A program made the position numbers and the translations under genes. From positions 1 through 26,447 of the forward strand of contig DCHE01000026.1 in the NCBI GenBank assembly GCA_002314775.1: 26,447 bases of DNA, in the 5' to 3' direction. Positions 1-8,049 of this stretch are shown piece by piece (the first letter of the stretch is position 1; the number at the start of each line of letters is the position of its first letter). Under the pieces are notes generated by a model. The model did not search any database and was not told the DNA's origin. It saw nothing but the letters and a program-made list of their open reading frames with translations. The stretch comes from Lachnospiraceae bacterium UBA1760 (GTDB lineage: Bacteria > Bacillota > Clostridia > Lachnospirales > Lachnospiraceae).

Positions 1-224
1 GTGTCCTTAGAGTTCTCATCCATAACGATATACTTATCTTTAGGTGAACGTCCTGTGAAAACACCTGTCATAACGTTAACTGTGTTAAGCTCTGTATTCT
101 GTCCTACTTCATATCCCTCGAGACCAGCCTTTGTCTCTTCCTCGAATAATAATTCAAATGATGGGTTGTAAACAACTTCTGTAGTACCAGTAATACCGTA
201 CTTGCTTAAATCGATCTTTGACAT
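1..224 (-). CDS. pckA: Phosphoenolpyruvate carboxykinase (ATP), N-terminal part
   Basis: The gene is cut by the left edge; only the first 74 codons are present. The frame starts at ATG 224-222 and is preceded by an AAGAGG ribosome binding site about 8 bases upstream. It contains the segment TGVFTGRSPKDKYIV, a signature of the N-terminal domain of ATP-dependent PEP carboxykinase, and the expected beginning MSKIDLSKYGI. The enzyme interconverts oxaloacetate plus ATP with PEP, CO2 and ADP in the cytosol. In rumen and gut anaerobes it often runs in the carboxylating direction to conserve energy. The catalytic P-loop and metal-binding residues lie outside the window. A good promoter and a structured leader lie upstream (309-343). 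Confidence 0.93.
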   Translation of the reverse strand, partial: MSKIDLSKYGITGTTEVVYNPSFELLFEEETKAGLEGYEVGQNTELNTVNVMTGVFTGRSPKDKYIVMDENSKD

Positions 225-245
225 TTAATTAAACCTCTTTTCTTT

Positions 246-308
246 ATTAGTAATCACATCTTTTTTCGATGTCGATTCTTCGTATTTTTCAGTAATTCAA
301 AAATTACT
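246..308 (-). promoter_or_regulatory. Structured pckA leader
   Basis: The expected 5' end of the pckA transcript can fold into a 7-bp hairpin (arms 291-297 and 302-308, 4-base loop), so the RNA would begin almost exactly with a stem. A second small stem, ACATC/GATGT, follows nearer the gene. A 5' terminal stem often stabilises mRNA. No known riboswitch consensus is recognised here. Confidence 0.35.
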
Positions 309-315
309 CGATACT

Positions 316-343
316 ATTATATACTAAAAACCAAAAAATACAA
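316..343 (-). promoter_or_regulatory. Predicted pckA promoter
   Basis: Reading the minus strand, TTGTAT (343-338) and TATAAT (321-316) are separated by 16 bases. The start of transcription would fall near 309, giving a leader of about 85 bases for pckA. This is pattern matching only, but the -10 box is a perfect consensus. Confidence 0.6.
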
Positions 344-416
344 TATAATCATTTTACTTTTTTCATTATATTTTGTTTATATTTGAAAATTAATAACTGT
401 TTTTTCAATAAAAATT

Positions 417-444
417 AAGGGGACCGTACTAATACAGTCCCCTT
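417..444 (-). terminator. Terminator after hisS
   Basis: A perfect 8-bp stem, AAGGGGAC (417-424) with GTCCCCTT (437-444), has a 12-base loop. On the minus strand it is followed by AATTTTTATTG, a T-rich tract, about 90 bases past the hisS stop. A T run on the other side (453-458) means it could also work on the plus strand. The rest of the 225-533 gap is AT-rich, with only the pckA promoter and leader. Confidence 0.75.
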
Positions 445-533
445 ATACTCTGTTTTTTCCTTACATATAGGATATGCAAATGAATTTTTATGCTTTAGTT
501 AATCGTCTGTATAGACTCTTGCTTTACGCCTTT

Positions 534-1889
534 TTAATCAAGAATAATACACTTGTCATTTGCGTTATTGAGCTTACCCTTCTCAATAAGGCTAACTGCC
601 TCCTCAAGGCTAATGAGTGACTGCTCTCCAGTTACCATATCCTTGACCTTAACCTTGTTCTCAGCTATCTCGTCCTCACCGAGGAAGATAACGTATGGAA
701 TTGAAAGCTTGTCTGCATAGCCAATCTTATGCTTGAATTTCTTCTTTTCAAAGTATATCTGTGTATTGATCTTGGCGTCACGAAGTACATTTGAAATCTC
801 AACTGCCTTTGTGAAATCCTCAGTCATAGGAATTACTAGCACATCTACAGGTGCGCTAATATTCTTATTTAAGTACTCCTTCTCACAAAGAATATAGAAG
901 AGTCTTGTGAGACCAATCGACATACCAACTCCAGGAAGCTTCTTGTTTGTGTAGTAGCCTGCAAGGTCATCGTATCTTCCGCCACTGCAAATGCTTCCTA
1001 TCTCAGGATGTCTGTTGAAGGTTGTCTCATATACCGTTCCTGTGTAGTAGTCAAGTCCTCTTGCGATAGTAAGGTCAATCTTAAAGGCCTCCTTAGCTAC
1101 ACCGAACTTTTCCATATAATATACTACATCTGAAAGCTCTGAGATTCCGAGATCAAGCTTCTCGCTCTTTCCCTCATACTCCTTAAGCTTTGCAATTATT
1201 TCCTCATTTGAGCCTGTAAATGAAAGAAGTGATAAAAGCATATCTGCAGACTCAGCTGAAACACCGATGTCAGCTAATTCCTTCTTAACATTCTCCTCGC
1301 CAATCTTGTCAAGCTTGTCGATTACTCTCATGATGTCTGTTGCGTCATTTGAGAAGCCCATAAGTTCGAAGATTCCACCGAGTACCTTACGGTTGTTTAA
1401 TCTGATTGTGAAATCCACAAGTCCAAGCGATGTGAATACCTTATACATAATGCTTGGAACCTCAGCGTCGTTCATAATGCTGATTGATTCATCACCGATG
1501 ATATCGATATCTGCCTGATAGAACTCTCTGAATCTTCCCTTCTGTGCTCTCTCTCCTCTGTATACCTTACCTATCTGGTAACGCTTAAATGGAAATGTAA
1601 GCTCTGAATAGTTCTTTGCAACATACTTTGCAAGAGGAACTGTAAGGTCAAATCTCATAGAGAGGTCTGTGTCTCCCTTCTGGAATCTGTAAATCTGCTT
1701 CTCAGTCTCTCCGCCACCCTTTGCAAGAAGAACCTCACTGGATTCAAGTATCGGGGTGTCAATTGGATAGAAACCAAATGATCTGTATGTGGTTTCAAGT
1801 GTCTGTTTAATCTTCTCAAACACCATCTGATCCTTAGGAGCAAGCTCCATAAAACCTGAGAGTGTTCTTGGTGTTACTATATTTGCCAT
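534..1889 (-). CDS. hisS: Histidyl-tRNA synthetase
   Basis: Class II aminoacyl-tRNA synthetase that charges tRNA-His with histidine using ATP. The start at 1889 (MANIVTPRTLSGFMEL) is chosen because GGAG lies about 8 bases upstream; an in-frame ATG at 1937 would add 16 unlikely residues. Visible signatures are the N-terminal PRTLSGFMELAP, the motif 2 region GRFREFYQADIDIIG, the histidine-specific ARGLDYYTGTVYET, and motif 3 within SGGRYDDLAGYY near residue 310. A C-terminal anticodon-binding domain follows (VDVLVIPMTEDF onward). At 451 residues it is slightly longer than the usual 420 or so. It lies 108 bases downstream of argS on the same strand, so the two synthetases are probably co-transcribed, and a hairpin terminator follows. 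Confidence 0.97.
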   Translation of the reverse strand: MANIVTPRTLSGFMELAPKDQMVFEKIKQTLETTYRSFGFYPIDTPILESSEVLLAKGGGETEKQIYRFQKGDTDLSMRFDLTVPLAKYVAKNYSELTFPFKRYQIGKVYRGERAQKGRFREFYQADIDIIGDESISIMNDAEVPSIMYKVFTSLGLVDFTIRLNNRKVLGGIFELMGFSNDATDIMRVIDKLDKIGEENVKKELADIGVSAESADMLLSLLSFTGSNEEIIAKLKEYEGKSEKLDLGISELSDVVYYMEKFGVAKEAFKIDLTIARGLDYYTGTVYETTFNRHPEIGSICSGGRYDDLAGYYTNKKLPGVGMSIGLTRLFYILCEKEYLNKNISAPVDVLVIPMTEDFTKAVEISNVLRDAKINTQIYFEKKKFKHKIGYADKLSIPYVIFLGEDEIAENKVKVKDMVTGEQSLISLEEAVSLIEKGKLNNANDKCIILD

Positions 1890-1934
1890 TTTTATTCTCC
1901 TAGTATAAATATATATCAGCGAGGCATTCCGTAT

Positions 1935-1949
1935 CATGACTTTGTCATG
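1935..1949 (-). other. Small hairpin between argS and hisS
   Basis: CATGAC and GTCATG form a perfect 6-bp stem with a 3-base loop in the 108-base gap between the two synthetase genes. GAGG and CCTC flank it at a distance and could extend the structure. There is no T run, so it is more likely an mRNA processing or stability element than a terminator. No T-box consensus is visible. Confidence 0.3.
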
Positions 1950-1997
1950 CAGGTTCCTCAGCTAATAGGTACGTCATTATTATATGCATTTGCAAAA

Positions 1998-3776
1998 TTA
2001 CATTCTCTCTGGTTCCTTGAAGCCAAGAAGGTTTATGCAATCCGCAAGAATTTCATGAGTAAGGGTTATGAGCTTGATGTAGCCCTTCTTTTTAGCTTCA
2101 TCTGGCTCATTCATGATGTTTACATCATGGTAGAAGCTAGAAAAGCTGTCTGCAATTGAATAAATGTACTGACAGATCTTGTGTGGTGCATTTTCAACTG
2201 CGGCTGCCTCGATAGTATCGCTCATTGTAGATAAGGTTCTCTGAAGCTTCTTCTCTGCATCAGTTCCTGCAGGATTAATCACGTAAGACTTAATATCCTC
2301 ATCAGTTGCTCCTGAGGCTGCCTTGTATTTTCTCAAAATTGAAGTGATACGAACCATCATGTAAAGGTTGTAAGGTCCTGTATTTCCCTCAAACTCTGTG
2401 AATCTTTCTACATCAAAAACATAATCCTTTGCTGCCTGATTTGAAAGGTCACCATACTTGAGTGCAGCGAGTCCGACGATGTCCGCGATTTCTCTTCTTT
2501 CCTCGTCAGACATTCCCTCCTGCTTGCTCATCTTGTTATATACTGCATCATTGATATCCCCGATAAGGTTCTCAAGACGCATAACTCCGCCGTCTCTTGT
2601 CTTAAATGGCTTTCCGTCCGGACCGTTCATTGTTCCAAAGCCGATGTAAGTAAGCTCAGTCTCAGGTCTTACAATTCCGGTCTTTCTTGCGCATCTGAAT
2701 ACCTGTGTGAAATGCATCTCCTGACGCTTGTCTACTACATAGATAACCTGTACTGGCTTATATTTTTCTTCTCTCTCAACAAGTGTTGCAAGGTCTGTGG
2801 TTGAGTAAAGGCTTGCTCCATCGCTCTTTGTGATGATACATGGAGGTATCTCCTTCTTATCATCCTCCTTAGATACATCAACAACAAGAGCTCCCTGGCT
2901 CTCAACTGCAAAGCCGCCCTCCTTCATCATCTTAACCATATCTGGAATGTATGGCTGAGCGTCTGACTCACCATTCCAAAGCTCGAAGTCTACATCAAGC
3001 TTCTTATAGTTTTGCTTAAGATCATTTACTGAGATATCAATAATCTTCTTCCAGAGCGCATAATGTCCCTTATCATACTCCTGAAGCTTCTTTGTTGCCT
3101 CGTGTGCAGCCTCCTTGAAGGCCTCATCCTCCTTAGAACGCTTTGATGCATTTGGATAGATAACCTCAAGGTCAGATACTGTAAATGGGACCTCACTCAC
3201 TTCCTCTCCATTGTAATCTGGAGCGAAGAAAGGCATATCCGGGTAAAGCTCCTTCATTGATGCTATAATGAGACCCATCTGAAGTCCCCAGTCACCAAGA
3301 TGAACATCACCAATTACATTGTATCCTGCATATTTCTTAATTCTCTTAATGCTCTCACCGATAATTGCAGGTCTTAAATGTCCAACATGAAGTGGTTTTG
3401 CAACATTTGGTCCACCGTAATCGATAACGATAGTTTTGCCTTCTCCAAGATCAAGACATCCAAATTTTGATGCACCTGCCATCTCCATAAGATAATCTGA
3501 CAAAAACTTCTGGTTAAGGCTGAAGTTGATAAAGCCTGGCATAACTGCATCTACATTTATAAATGCCTCATCATTTTTAAGAACCTCAGTAACCTTTGTC
3601 GCGATATCAATTGGCTTACACTTATACTGCTTTGCAGCCATAAGTGCTCCATTACTCTGATACTCGCAGAGGTCAGGTCTGTTTGATACTGAAACACGGC
3701 CAAACTTCTCTTCATAGCCTGCCTCAGCAAATGCTTTCTGCATCTTCTCTTCGATAATTGTGATTAATTTCTTCAT
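1998..3776 (-). CDS. argS: Arginyl-tRNA synthetase
   Basis: Class I aminoacyl-tRNA synthetase that charges tRNA-Arg with arginine. The N-terminal Add1 domain contains SVSNRPDLCEYQSNGAL (about residues 28-44). The HIGH motif is HVGH in PNVAKPLHVGHLRPA. The KMSKS position is degenerate (FKTRDGGVMRL), which is normal in this family. A C-terminal DALR anticodon-binding domain holds YNLYMMVRITSILRKY. The start at 3776 has AGGTGG 8 bases upstream. An upstream in-frame GTG (3788) is part of that binding site and an ATG at 3782 is too close, so both are rejected. The product is 592 residues. hisS follows downstream, so this is probably the first gene of a two-synthetase transcript. Confidence 0.97.
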   Translation of the reverse strand: MKKLITIIEEKMQKAFAEAGYEEKFGRVSVSNRPDLCEYQSNGALMAAKQYKCKPIDIATKVTEVLKNDEAFINVDAVMPGFINFSLNQKFLSDYLMEMAGASKFGCLDLGEGKTIVIDYGGPNVAKPLHVGHLRPAIIGESIKRIKKYAGYNVIGDVHLGDWGLQMGLIIASMKELYPDMPFFAPDYNGEEVSEVPFTVSDLEVIYPNASKRSKEDEAFKEAAHEATKKLQEYDKGHYALWKKIIDISVNDLKQNYKKLDVDFELWNGESDAQPYIPDMVKMMKEGGFAVESQGALVVDVSKEDDKKEIPPCIITKSDGASLYSTTDLATLVEREEKYKPVQVIYVVDKRQEMHFTQVFRCARKTGIVRPETELTYIGFGTMNGPDGKPFKTRDGGVMRLENLIGDINDAVYNKMSKQEGMSDEERREIADIVGLAALKYGDLSNQAAKDYVFDVERFTEFEGNTGPYNLYMMVRITSILRKYKAASGATDEDIKSYVINPAGTDAEKKLQRTLSTMSDTIEAAAVENAPHKICQYIYSIADSFSSFYHDVNIMNEPDEAKKKGYIKLITLTHEILADCINLLGFKEPERM

Positions 3777-4034
3777 TATCATTTCCACCTTCTATAGTTA
3801 TATATATTTAAATTAATGACTTAATTTACAATCAATTTTCGTAGTAATATCAACTATTGTTTATACTAACCCGCTTATTTTATGTATTTAAACAATATTA
3901 CATATTTTCTTCATTTTTTCTTAATTTAAACTCCACACAAAATACACAATTATGCTGTAGTATAAGTACATAAGATAAATAAAGAACTTGAAAACATATT
4001 AATTAGCTTTTTACATTTTTTTGTTTTTCATACA
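3777..4034. other. AT-rich gap upstream of argS, no gene seen
   Basis: This stretch is very AT-rich and holds no convincing open frame or RNA gene. It must contain the argS promoter on the minus strand. A TATACT box near 3960 with TTCTTT 16 bases upstream is possible but weak, and would give a leader of about 180 bases. No T-box, riboswitch or operator consensus was recognised. Confidence 0.4.
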
Positions 4035-4091
4035 TGTCACCCTTGGGTGACAAATCCTTCCCCCCCTCCGGCCGGCGCTTCCTCGCCGGCC
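4035..4091. repeat. Compound GC-rich double palindrome
   Basis: There are two perfect inverted repeats side by side. TGTCACCC and GGGTGACA (4035-4042 / 4045-4052) are separated by two bases. GGCCGGCG and CGCCGGCC (4070-4077 / 4084-4091) are separated by six. Between them lies a run of seven C in a pyrimidine-rich spacer. The block is strikingly GC-rich in an AT-rich gap. It starts 10 bases past the stop of the metallophosphoesterase gene, so it may end that operon. On the minus strand neither hairpin is followed by T residues, however; only the plus-strand side has TTTT (4092-4095). It may be a non-canonical terminator or a dispersed extragenic element. Confidence 0.6.
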
Positions 4092-4101
4092 TTTTGTGCG
4101 C

Positions 4102-4719
4102 CTATTCACCAATCTCCCTTTTAGAATAAAGCTCTATCCACTCATCTAAGGTTAATGGTTCATAATCTGAATACTTGCAAAAGCAATTTATCATATTTGA
4201 GGGGATTCCTCTCTCGACTCCATCCATATGGACTCTTTTATAATTTCTGATTTGTTCCTGAAAACTAAGTATCAGCTTCTGATCATCCGTGTCATGTACA
4301 TGACCATAAAGCATATATGTCAGAGGCACATCATTTTTTGACAGCCTGTACTGACCGTTATAAAATAACATAGGATAATGGCAGAGTACAACCTTTCTGC
4401 CATTATCTGATAATTCTGCGTAGGATTTAACCCAGCCGAATCTCTCCTTAAGTTTTTCGCTTTTCATAATCGTTTTATCGTGATTACCTGTCACAAGATA
4501 TAATTTCCCCTTCAATCTGTCAAGTATCTGACAGGTTTCGTACTCACTTCCCCAGGAGAAATCGCCGATTATTACAACCTCATCCTTCTTTTTGACCTTT
4601 TTATTCCACTTTTCAATCATATATTCATTCATCTCTTCAACTGTGTCGAAGCCCCTCTTATCCATACTGGTATTGAGGATTGCATGATAAAAATGATTGT
4701 CAGCAATATAGAATCTCAT
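4102..4719 (-). CDS. Calcineurin-like metallophosphoesterase
   Basis: The product is 205 residues and carries all five motifs of the binuclear-metal phosphoesterase fold in order. These are DNHFYH (residues 6-11, D-x-H), GDFSWG (about 53), GNHDK (about 78), HYPM (about 113) and YGHVHD (about 138, G-H-x-H). It should hydrolyse a phosphomonoester or phosphodiester using two metal ions. Its substrate cannot be read from the sequence. It resembles the small stand-alone phosphoesterases annotated as hydrolases in Firmicutes and phages. The start at 4719 fits the family and follows an AAGGG site. It is only 13 bases after the stop of the upstream small gene, so the two are probably translationally coupled. 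An upstream in-frame ATG (4761) would overlap that gene and is rejected. It is the last gene of the proposed eight-gene operon. Confidence 0.88.
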   Translation of the reverse strand: MRFYIADNHFYHAILNTSMDKRGFDTVEEMNEYMIEKWNKKVKKKDEVVIIGDFSWGSEYETCQILDRLKGKLYLVTGNHDKTIMKSEKLKERFGWVKSYAELSDNGRKVVLCHYPMLFYNGQYRLSKNDVPLTYMLYGHVHDTDDQKLILSFQEQIRNYKRVHMDGVERGIPSNMINCFCKYSDYEPLTLDEWIELYSKREIGE

Positions 4720-4732
4720 ATAAGTAAAACCC

Positions 4733-5137
4733 TTATTCGTTGAAGTTGGCTTTCGCCTCATCCCACTCTTCTTTTCTCTCTAAATATTGTTCATTTAGCC
4801 ACTCAATGAGTGCCTTTTTACCTTCCTTGTCGAAGGAAAATAACTTTGTGGTTTTTTTGTCATCTGCGGTATTTGCAAATGATTTTGGTTCAGGCCATAT
4901 TATTCCTTCAAAAAAAGCCTCTCCTCTTTTATCCTTCGGCGTGAAGAATACATTTTCAAGAGGATTTCTTGCTATTCTGTAGCGCATTCCCCTGAAGCTT
5001 CCATAAAACGCCTGTCCATATTCATAATAAACTACATCAAAGGAATCTCTGTAATTGATTTTGTTTGGATCATAAGTTTCCTCTTCTTCCTCGGGCTCAG
5101 CCTGATTATTTACTGTATCCTTTTCTTCCTCGCTCAA
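4733..5137 (-). CDS. Small acidic protein of unknown function
   Basis: I do not recognise this family. The product is about 134 residues. It has an acidic, probably disordered N-terminus (a run of five E near residue 20), then a compact part with FDVVYYEYGQAFYGSFRGMRYRI split by aromatic residues, FFTPKDKRGEAFFEGIIWPEP, and a charged C-terminal helix rich in E and K. There is no signal peptide and no membrane segment, so it is cytosolic. The start is probably TTG at 5137, because AAGGGG lies exactly 8 bases upstream; the in-frame GTG at 5146 overlaps that site. It is coupled to the metallophosphoesterase gene 13 bases downstream, which suggests a shared function or a partner role. A dispersed repeat (5151-5195) sits directly upstream. 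Confidence 0.75.
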   Translation of the reverse strand: MSEEEKDTVNNQAEPEEEEETYDPNKINYRDSFDVVYYEYGQAFYGSFRGMRYRIARNPLENVFFTPKDKRGEAFFEGIIWPEPKSFANTADDKKTTKLFSFDKEGKKALIEWLNEQYLERKEEWDEAKANFNE

Positions 5138-5150
5138 AAAAGTCACCCCT

Positions 5151-5195
5151 TATTAAAGCTCGCAAAATGCCTCGCACCCTGCGAGCAATTATTTA
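5151..5195 (-). repeat. Dispersed extragenic repeat, copy 1
   Basis: This 45-base stretch matches 21170-21214 at 39 of 45 positions by eye, in the same orientation. Copy 1 forms a 7-bp stem, GCTCGCA (5158-5164) with TGCGAGC (5180-5186). It begins at the stop codon of the GH9 gene and ends just before the ribosome binding site of the next gene. A related third element lies at 17007-17073. Confidence 0.75.
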
Positions 5196-7253
5196 AATAT
5201 TCTGGAAGCCGTAAACTACCTCATCTATTATATTGTAGTTTGCGTCATAAACCCTGAATAGTGTCCAGTAGTATCCATACTTTGGCTGCCATACTGTCCA
5301 CATTCCATCCTGATAAAATTCTCCGTAGCCTGAGCTGTGAACCCATGCTGGCTTTCCCTGGGCATAAAGTGTGCAGTCAAGAATTAATAGCTGACTATAT
5401 ACTGCCTCAGGTGTGTTGGAATACTTTCTAAGTCCTATCAAATATCCGCCGTCGGAATTCGGCATCTGACAGGTTCCCTCTATATATGGATGGTAGCTGT
5501 AGGTTTCCTCAACACCAACCATTGTACTGTTATCTTCTCCAACTCTTGCCCTTGCGATCACCTTGTACTCTCCATACTTAGGTGGCACAAAGCCTACCCA
5601 CTGGTTTCCTGTTCCCCAGTTTGTAAGATAATACTCCTGATTTGGATTATTTAAATCAACGTAGGACCAGCAGAACTGAACCTGTGATTCATCCTGGTAC
5701 TTAATACATAAGCCTGCGTTAAAGCCTGTTCTGTCCTTCTTTGCTATGTACATTCCTGTAGTAGTAAGCTTAGAATTCTGATTATCATCACTATAGTAAT
5801 TAGGATCGATAGTTGATGAGTTGAGTGACTTGGCAGAACAGAGTGCTGCTGCTGCCGCAACTAAGGTTGCATTGTAATCAATTGCGACTTCATTGTACTG
5901 ATAGTTGCTGGCTGTATCCTGATATCCGTTGCTTGTGCTTGGACCTCCTACTGCAGCTCCTATAAGAACGTGAGCCTGGGCCTTTGTTCCCTGTACCGAG
6001 CCTGTATATCCGCTGGCTGCTCTGTGATGTGGGTACTTCGCACTGTTTGAGGCAAAGCCTGTGACAAAGCAGATATTCTTTGTATTATCTCCAAGAATAT
6101 AATTCATGTTCGAAGTAGCCATTGAAAGGTAACTGCTACTCTTGTTAAGCTTATCAATCAGTAAAAGTGTGTACTGCATTGATGTGTTGTATCTTACTGA
6201 GCCCCAGTCATTGTAGCATCTGTACACTCCGTCTAAGGTTTTATAGCTTACATTGTTAAGGTTCTTCATGCTATTTGCATCATTGTTGAAATATGCAATA
6301 GCTGGTGCAACATTGTCCCAGCCAAGTGGCCAGTAAACATTTTTTGCCTTTTCCTGACTCTTATAGCTGTTGTACTCACTGAGATATGATGAATCTCCTG
6401 TAGCCTTGTACAAAAGGAGTGCTGCAAGACAGTAATCATCTGCCCATCCCGATGAAGCGTAGAAGGAACCAGCGAACTTGTCTGTTGCCTTACTATTCTT
6501 CTTCGCAAATGCAAATATCTTTTTAGCTGCTGTAAGATCTGATGCATCCTTGAAATTCATGTAGTTCATAGTAAGTGCTGCAGCTGAAAGAGCTACTATA
6601 TCTGTAGATGGAGCTGAGCTTGTTGCAAAGCTTATTGGTCTGCTTGTAGTCTGCTTCTCTGGTGATCCCCAGTAGTTGTGATCGGTATTTCCGTCACCAA
6701 CCTGAACCACGTAAGCCTGAACATTTCCGCTTCCATCGTATACAGCACATCTCTTTAAATAATCCGCAAATCTGTTTGTGATAGTTTTAAGGTGTCCCTC
6801 CTGCTTAGTGCTCTGGTATGCGCTCTTATCTGTGTAGTAGCTCATTCCAAGAACAAAGGCAGAATATGCCTCAGGAAGACCAAACTTCACATGGTCTCCT
6901 GCATCATGAAAACCACCTGTGACATCAACACTTACACCGTTGTAGGTTGTCTTGTCAGATTTGTGGCAGTCGCCTCTCCAGTCAAGGAGAGAGTTCTCAT
7001 CCACATCTGTACCACACATATTTGCATCGTACAGATAGAGCGAATACTGGAGAAGCTTGGCATAGCTGTAATTGCCATAAACTGTCTCCTCCTCAGTCTC
7101 AATTTCCTCAACTGCATATTCCGCATCTGTTGCAGTCGCACTATCATCAGTATACTCCTCAGCATTTACATTCATGTATGAAATCTGAGGAAGTGCCATA
7201 GCAACGCAAAGTGAAAATGCTGCTATCTTTTTACTAAGCTTAAACTTTTTCAT
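5193..7253 (-). CDS. Secreted GH9 cellulase with tandem C-terminal modules
   Basis: Predicted endo-beta-1,4-glucanase, 686 residues. A signal peptide (KK-rich start, hydrophobic stretch, cleavage near residue 31) is followed by an acidic linker (33-58). The GH9 catalytic domain spans about 60-475: DWRGDCH (91-97), GGFHDAGDHVKFGLP (113-127, catalytic base region D117/D120), PHHR (408-411) and YNEVAIDYNA (453-462, likely acid E455). Inverting GH9 enzymes cleave cellulose or other beta-glucans. After residue 490 come two beta-rich units of about 90 residues; the second (593-686, TCQMP ... QPKYGYYWTLFRVYD) is shared with the GH25 protein of this operon. The start at 7253 follows GGGGG; an in-frame ATG at 7265 is too far upstream. 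No dockerin, LPXTG or usual cellulose-binding module is seen, so the C-terminus may hold it on the cell surface. Confidence 0.93.
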   Translation of the reverse strand: MKKFKLSKKIAAFSLCVAMALPQISYMNVNAEEYTDDSATATDAEYAVEEIETEEETVYGNYSYAKLLQYSLYLYDANMCGTDVDENSLLDWRGDCHKSDKTTYNGVSVDVTGGFHDAGDHVKFGLPEAYSAFVLGMSYYTDKSAYQSTKQEGHLKTITNRFADYLKRCAVYDGSGNVQAYVVQVGDGNTDHNYWGSPEKQTTSRPISFATSSAPSTDIVALSAAALTMNYMNFKDASDLTAAKKIFAFAKKNSKATDKFAGSFYASSGWADDYCLAALLLYKATGDSSYLSEYNSYKSQEKAKNVYWPLGWDNVAPAIAYFNNDANSMKNLNNVSYKTLDGVYRCYNDWGSVRYNTSMQYTLLLIDKLNKSSSYLSMATSNMNYILGDNTKNICFVTGFASNSAKYPHHRAASGYTGSVQGTKAQAHVLIGAAVGGPSTSNGYQDTASNYQYNEVAIDYNATLVAAAAALCSAKSLNSSTIDPNYYSDDNQNSKLTTTGMYIAKKDRTGFNAGLCIKYQDESQVQFCWSYVDLNNPNQEYYLTNWGTGNQWVGFVPPKYGEYKVIARARVGEDNSTMVGVEETYSYHPYIEGTCQMPNSDGGYLIGLRKYSNTPEAVYSQLLILDCTLYAQGKPAWVHSSGYGEFYQDGMWTVWQPKYGYYWTLFRVYDANYNIIDEVVYGFQNI

Positions 7254-7272
7254 AGTTACCCCCATAGTTTAG

Positions 7273-8016
7273 TTACTTTTCCAACTGCTGTGTAATCTGA
7301 CTGTATATATCAGATGAACCCTCACACATAACCATTACAATAATACCATTTGAAAGCTGACCGATCTTCGCATCTGCAGCAATCTCATACTGCTCCTCCA
7401 TATAGTACTGCATATTATCCATAGTTATTTGCTTATATGATAACAATGCATCAGCTATCACTGCATCCTTTCCATCCTTAGGAGCAAATACGGCAATTCC
7501 ATATGCCTTGGAGTTTATCAGACTGATGCTGAAGGCTCCAAACTCTATATCCTCATCAGAGAATCCAAGAAATGAAATAATCTGCTTTGACTCACTAGAA
7601 ATCATCTCCTCTGTCCATTCTGAAGATGCTGAGCCACAGGAAATAGCTGAAGTCTTATCCTTGTTTAATGCAAATATTTCATAGATTTCATTGTCCTCTG
7701 CTCCTCTTTGATCCTCGATGGCCTTTGCTAAGGTGACACCGTCCATATCCTGAGGAAGTGATGTCTTTTCTCCCTTATACAAAACCTCAGAGGCCCCCTC
7801 AGAAACATCATTAGAATTCTCCGAGCTGCTCTCCTCACTCGAGGCTTCTTCAGTAGATGCCTCTGTCTCAGAATTTTTCTCTTCACTTGTAGAAGTCACC
7901 GCTTCGGTTTTTGCACTAGTAGTCTCTTCCTTCTTGTTATCTGACTTTCCACAGCCCATAATACCGAGTACCATAGCAGCTACAATCACACTACTTATTA
8001 TTTTCTTTTTTATCAT
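7273..8016 (-). CDS. Lipoprotein, DUF4358-like
   Basis: The product is a 247-residue membrane-anchored lipoprotein. The N-terminus is a type II signal peptide with lipobox GIMGC (cysteine 22). A long Ser/Glu/Thr-rich linker (about 25-78) is probably disordered and spans the wall. The C-terminal 150 residues resemble DUF4358, a domain common in Lachnospiraceae lipoproteins. The resemblance rests on the pattern AVFAPKDGKDAVIADAL, then an amphipathic helix with MDNMQYYMEEQYEIA, then an alternating hydrophobic strand, NGIIVMVMC. The function of that domain is unknown. The start follows AAAGGA. It lies 19 bases upstream of the GH9 gene and 33 bases downstream of the ADH-like gene, so it is probably co-transcribed and may act beside the secreted hydrolases. 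Confidence 0.8.
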   Translation of the reverse strand: MIKKKIISSVIVAAMVLGIMGCGKSDNKKEETTSAKTEAVTSTSEEKNSETEASTEEASSEESSSENSNDVSEGASEVLYKGEKTSLPQDMDGVTLAKAIEDQRGAEDNEIYEIFALNKDKTSAISCGSASSEWTEEMISSESKQIISFLGFSDEDIEFGAFSISLINSKAYGIAVFAPKDGKDAVIADALLSYKQITMDNMQYYMEEQYEIAADAKIGQLSNGIIVMVMCEGSSDIYSQITQQLEK

Positions 8017-8049
8017 CTTTATTCCTTTCTATTCGAGTAGAGTAATAGC

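Noticed and set aside
1890..1997. Possible T-box leader for hisS
   Set aside because: The gap is too short and no T-box consensus sequence was seen. The same holds for the gap upstream of argS.
6792..7201. Overlapping open frames on both strands near the start of the GH9 gene
   Set aside because: The GH9 frame carries a signal peptide and catalytic motifs. The others show no domain and no start signals.
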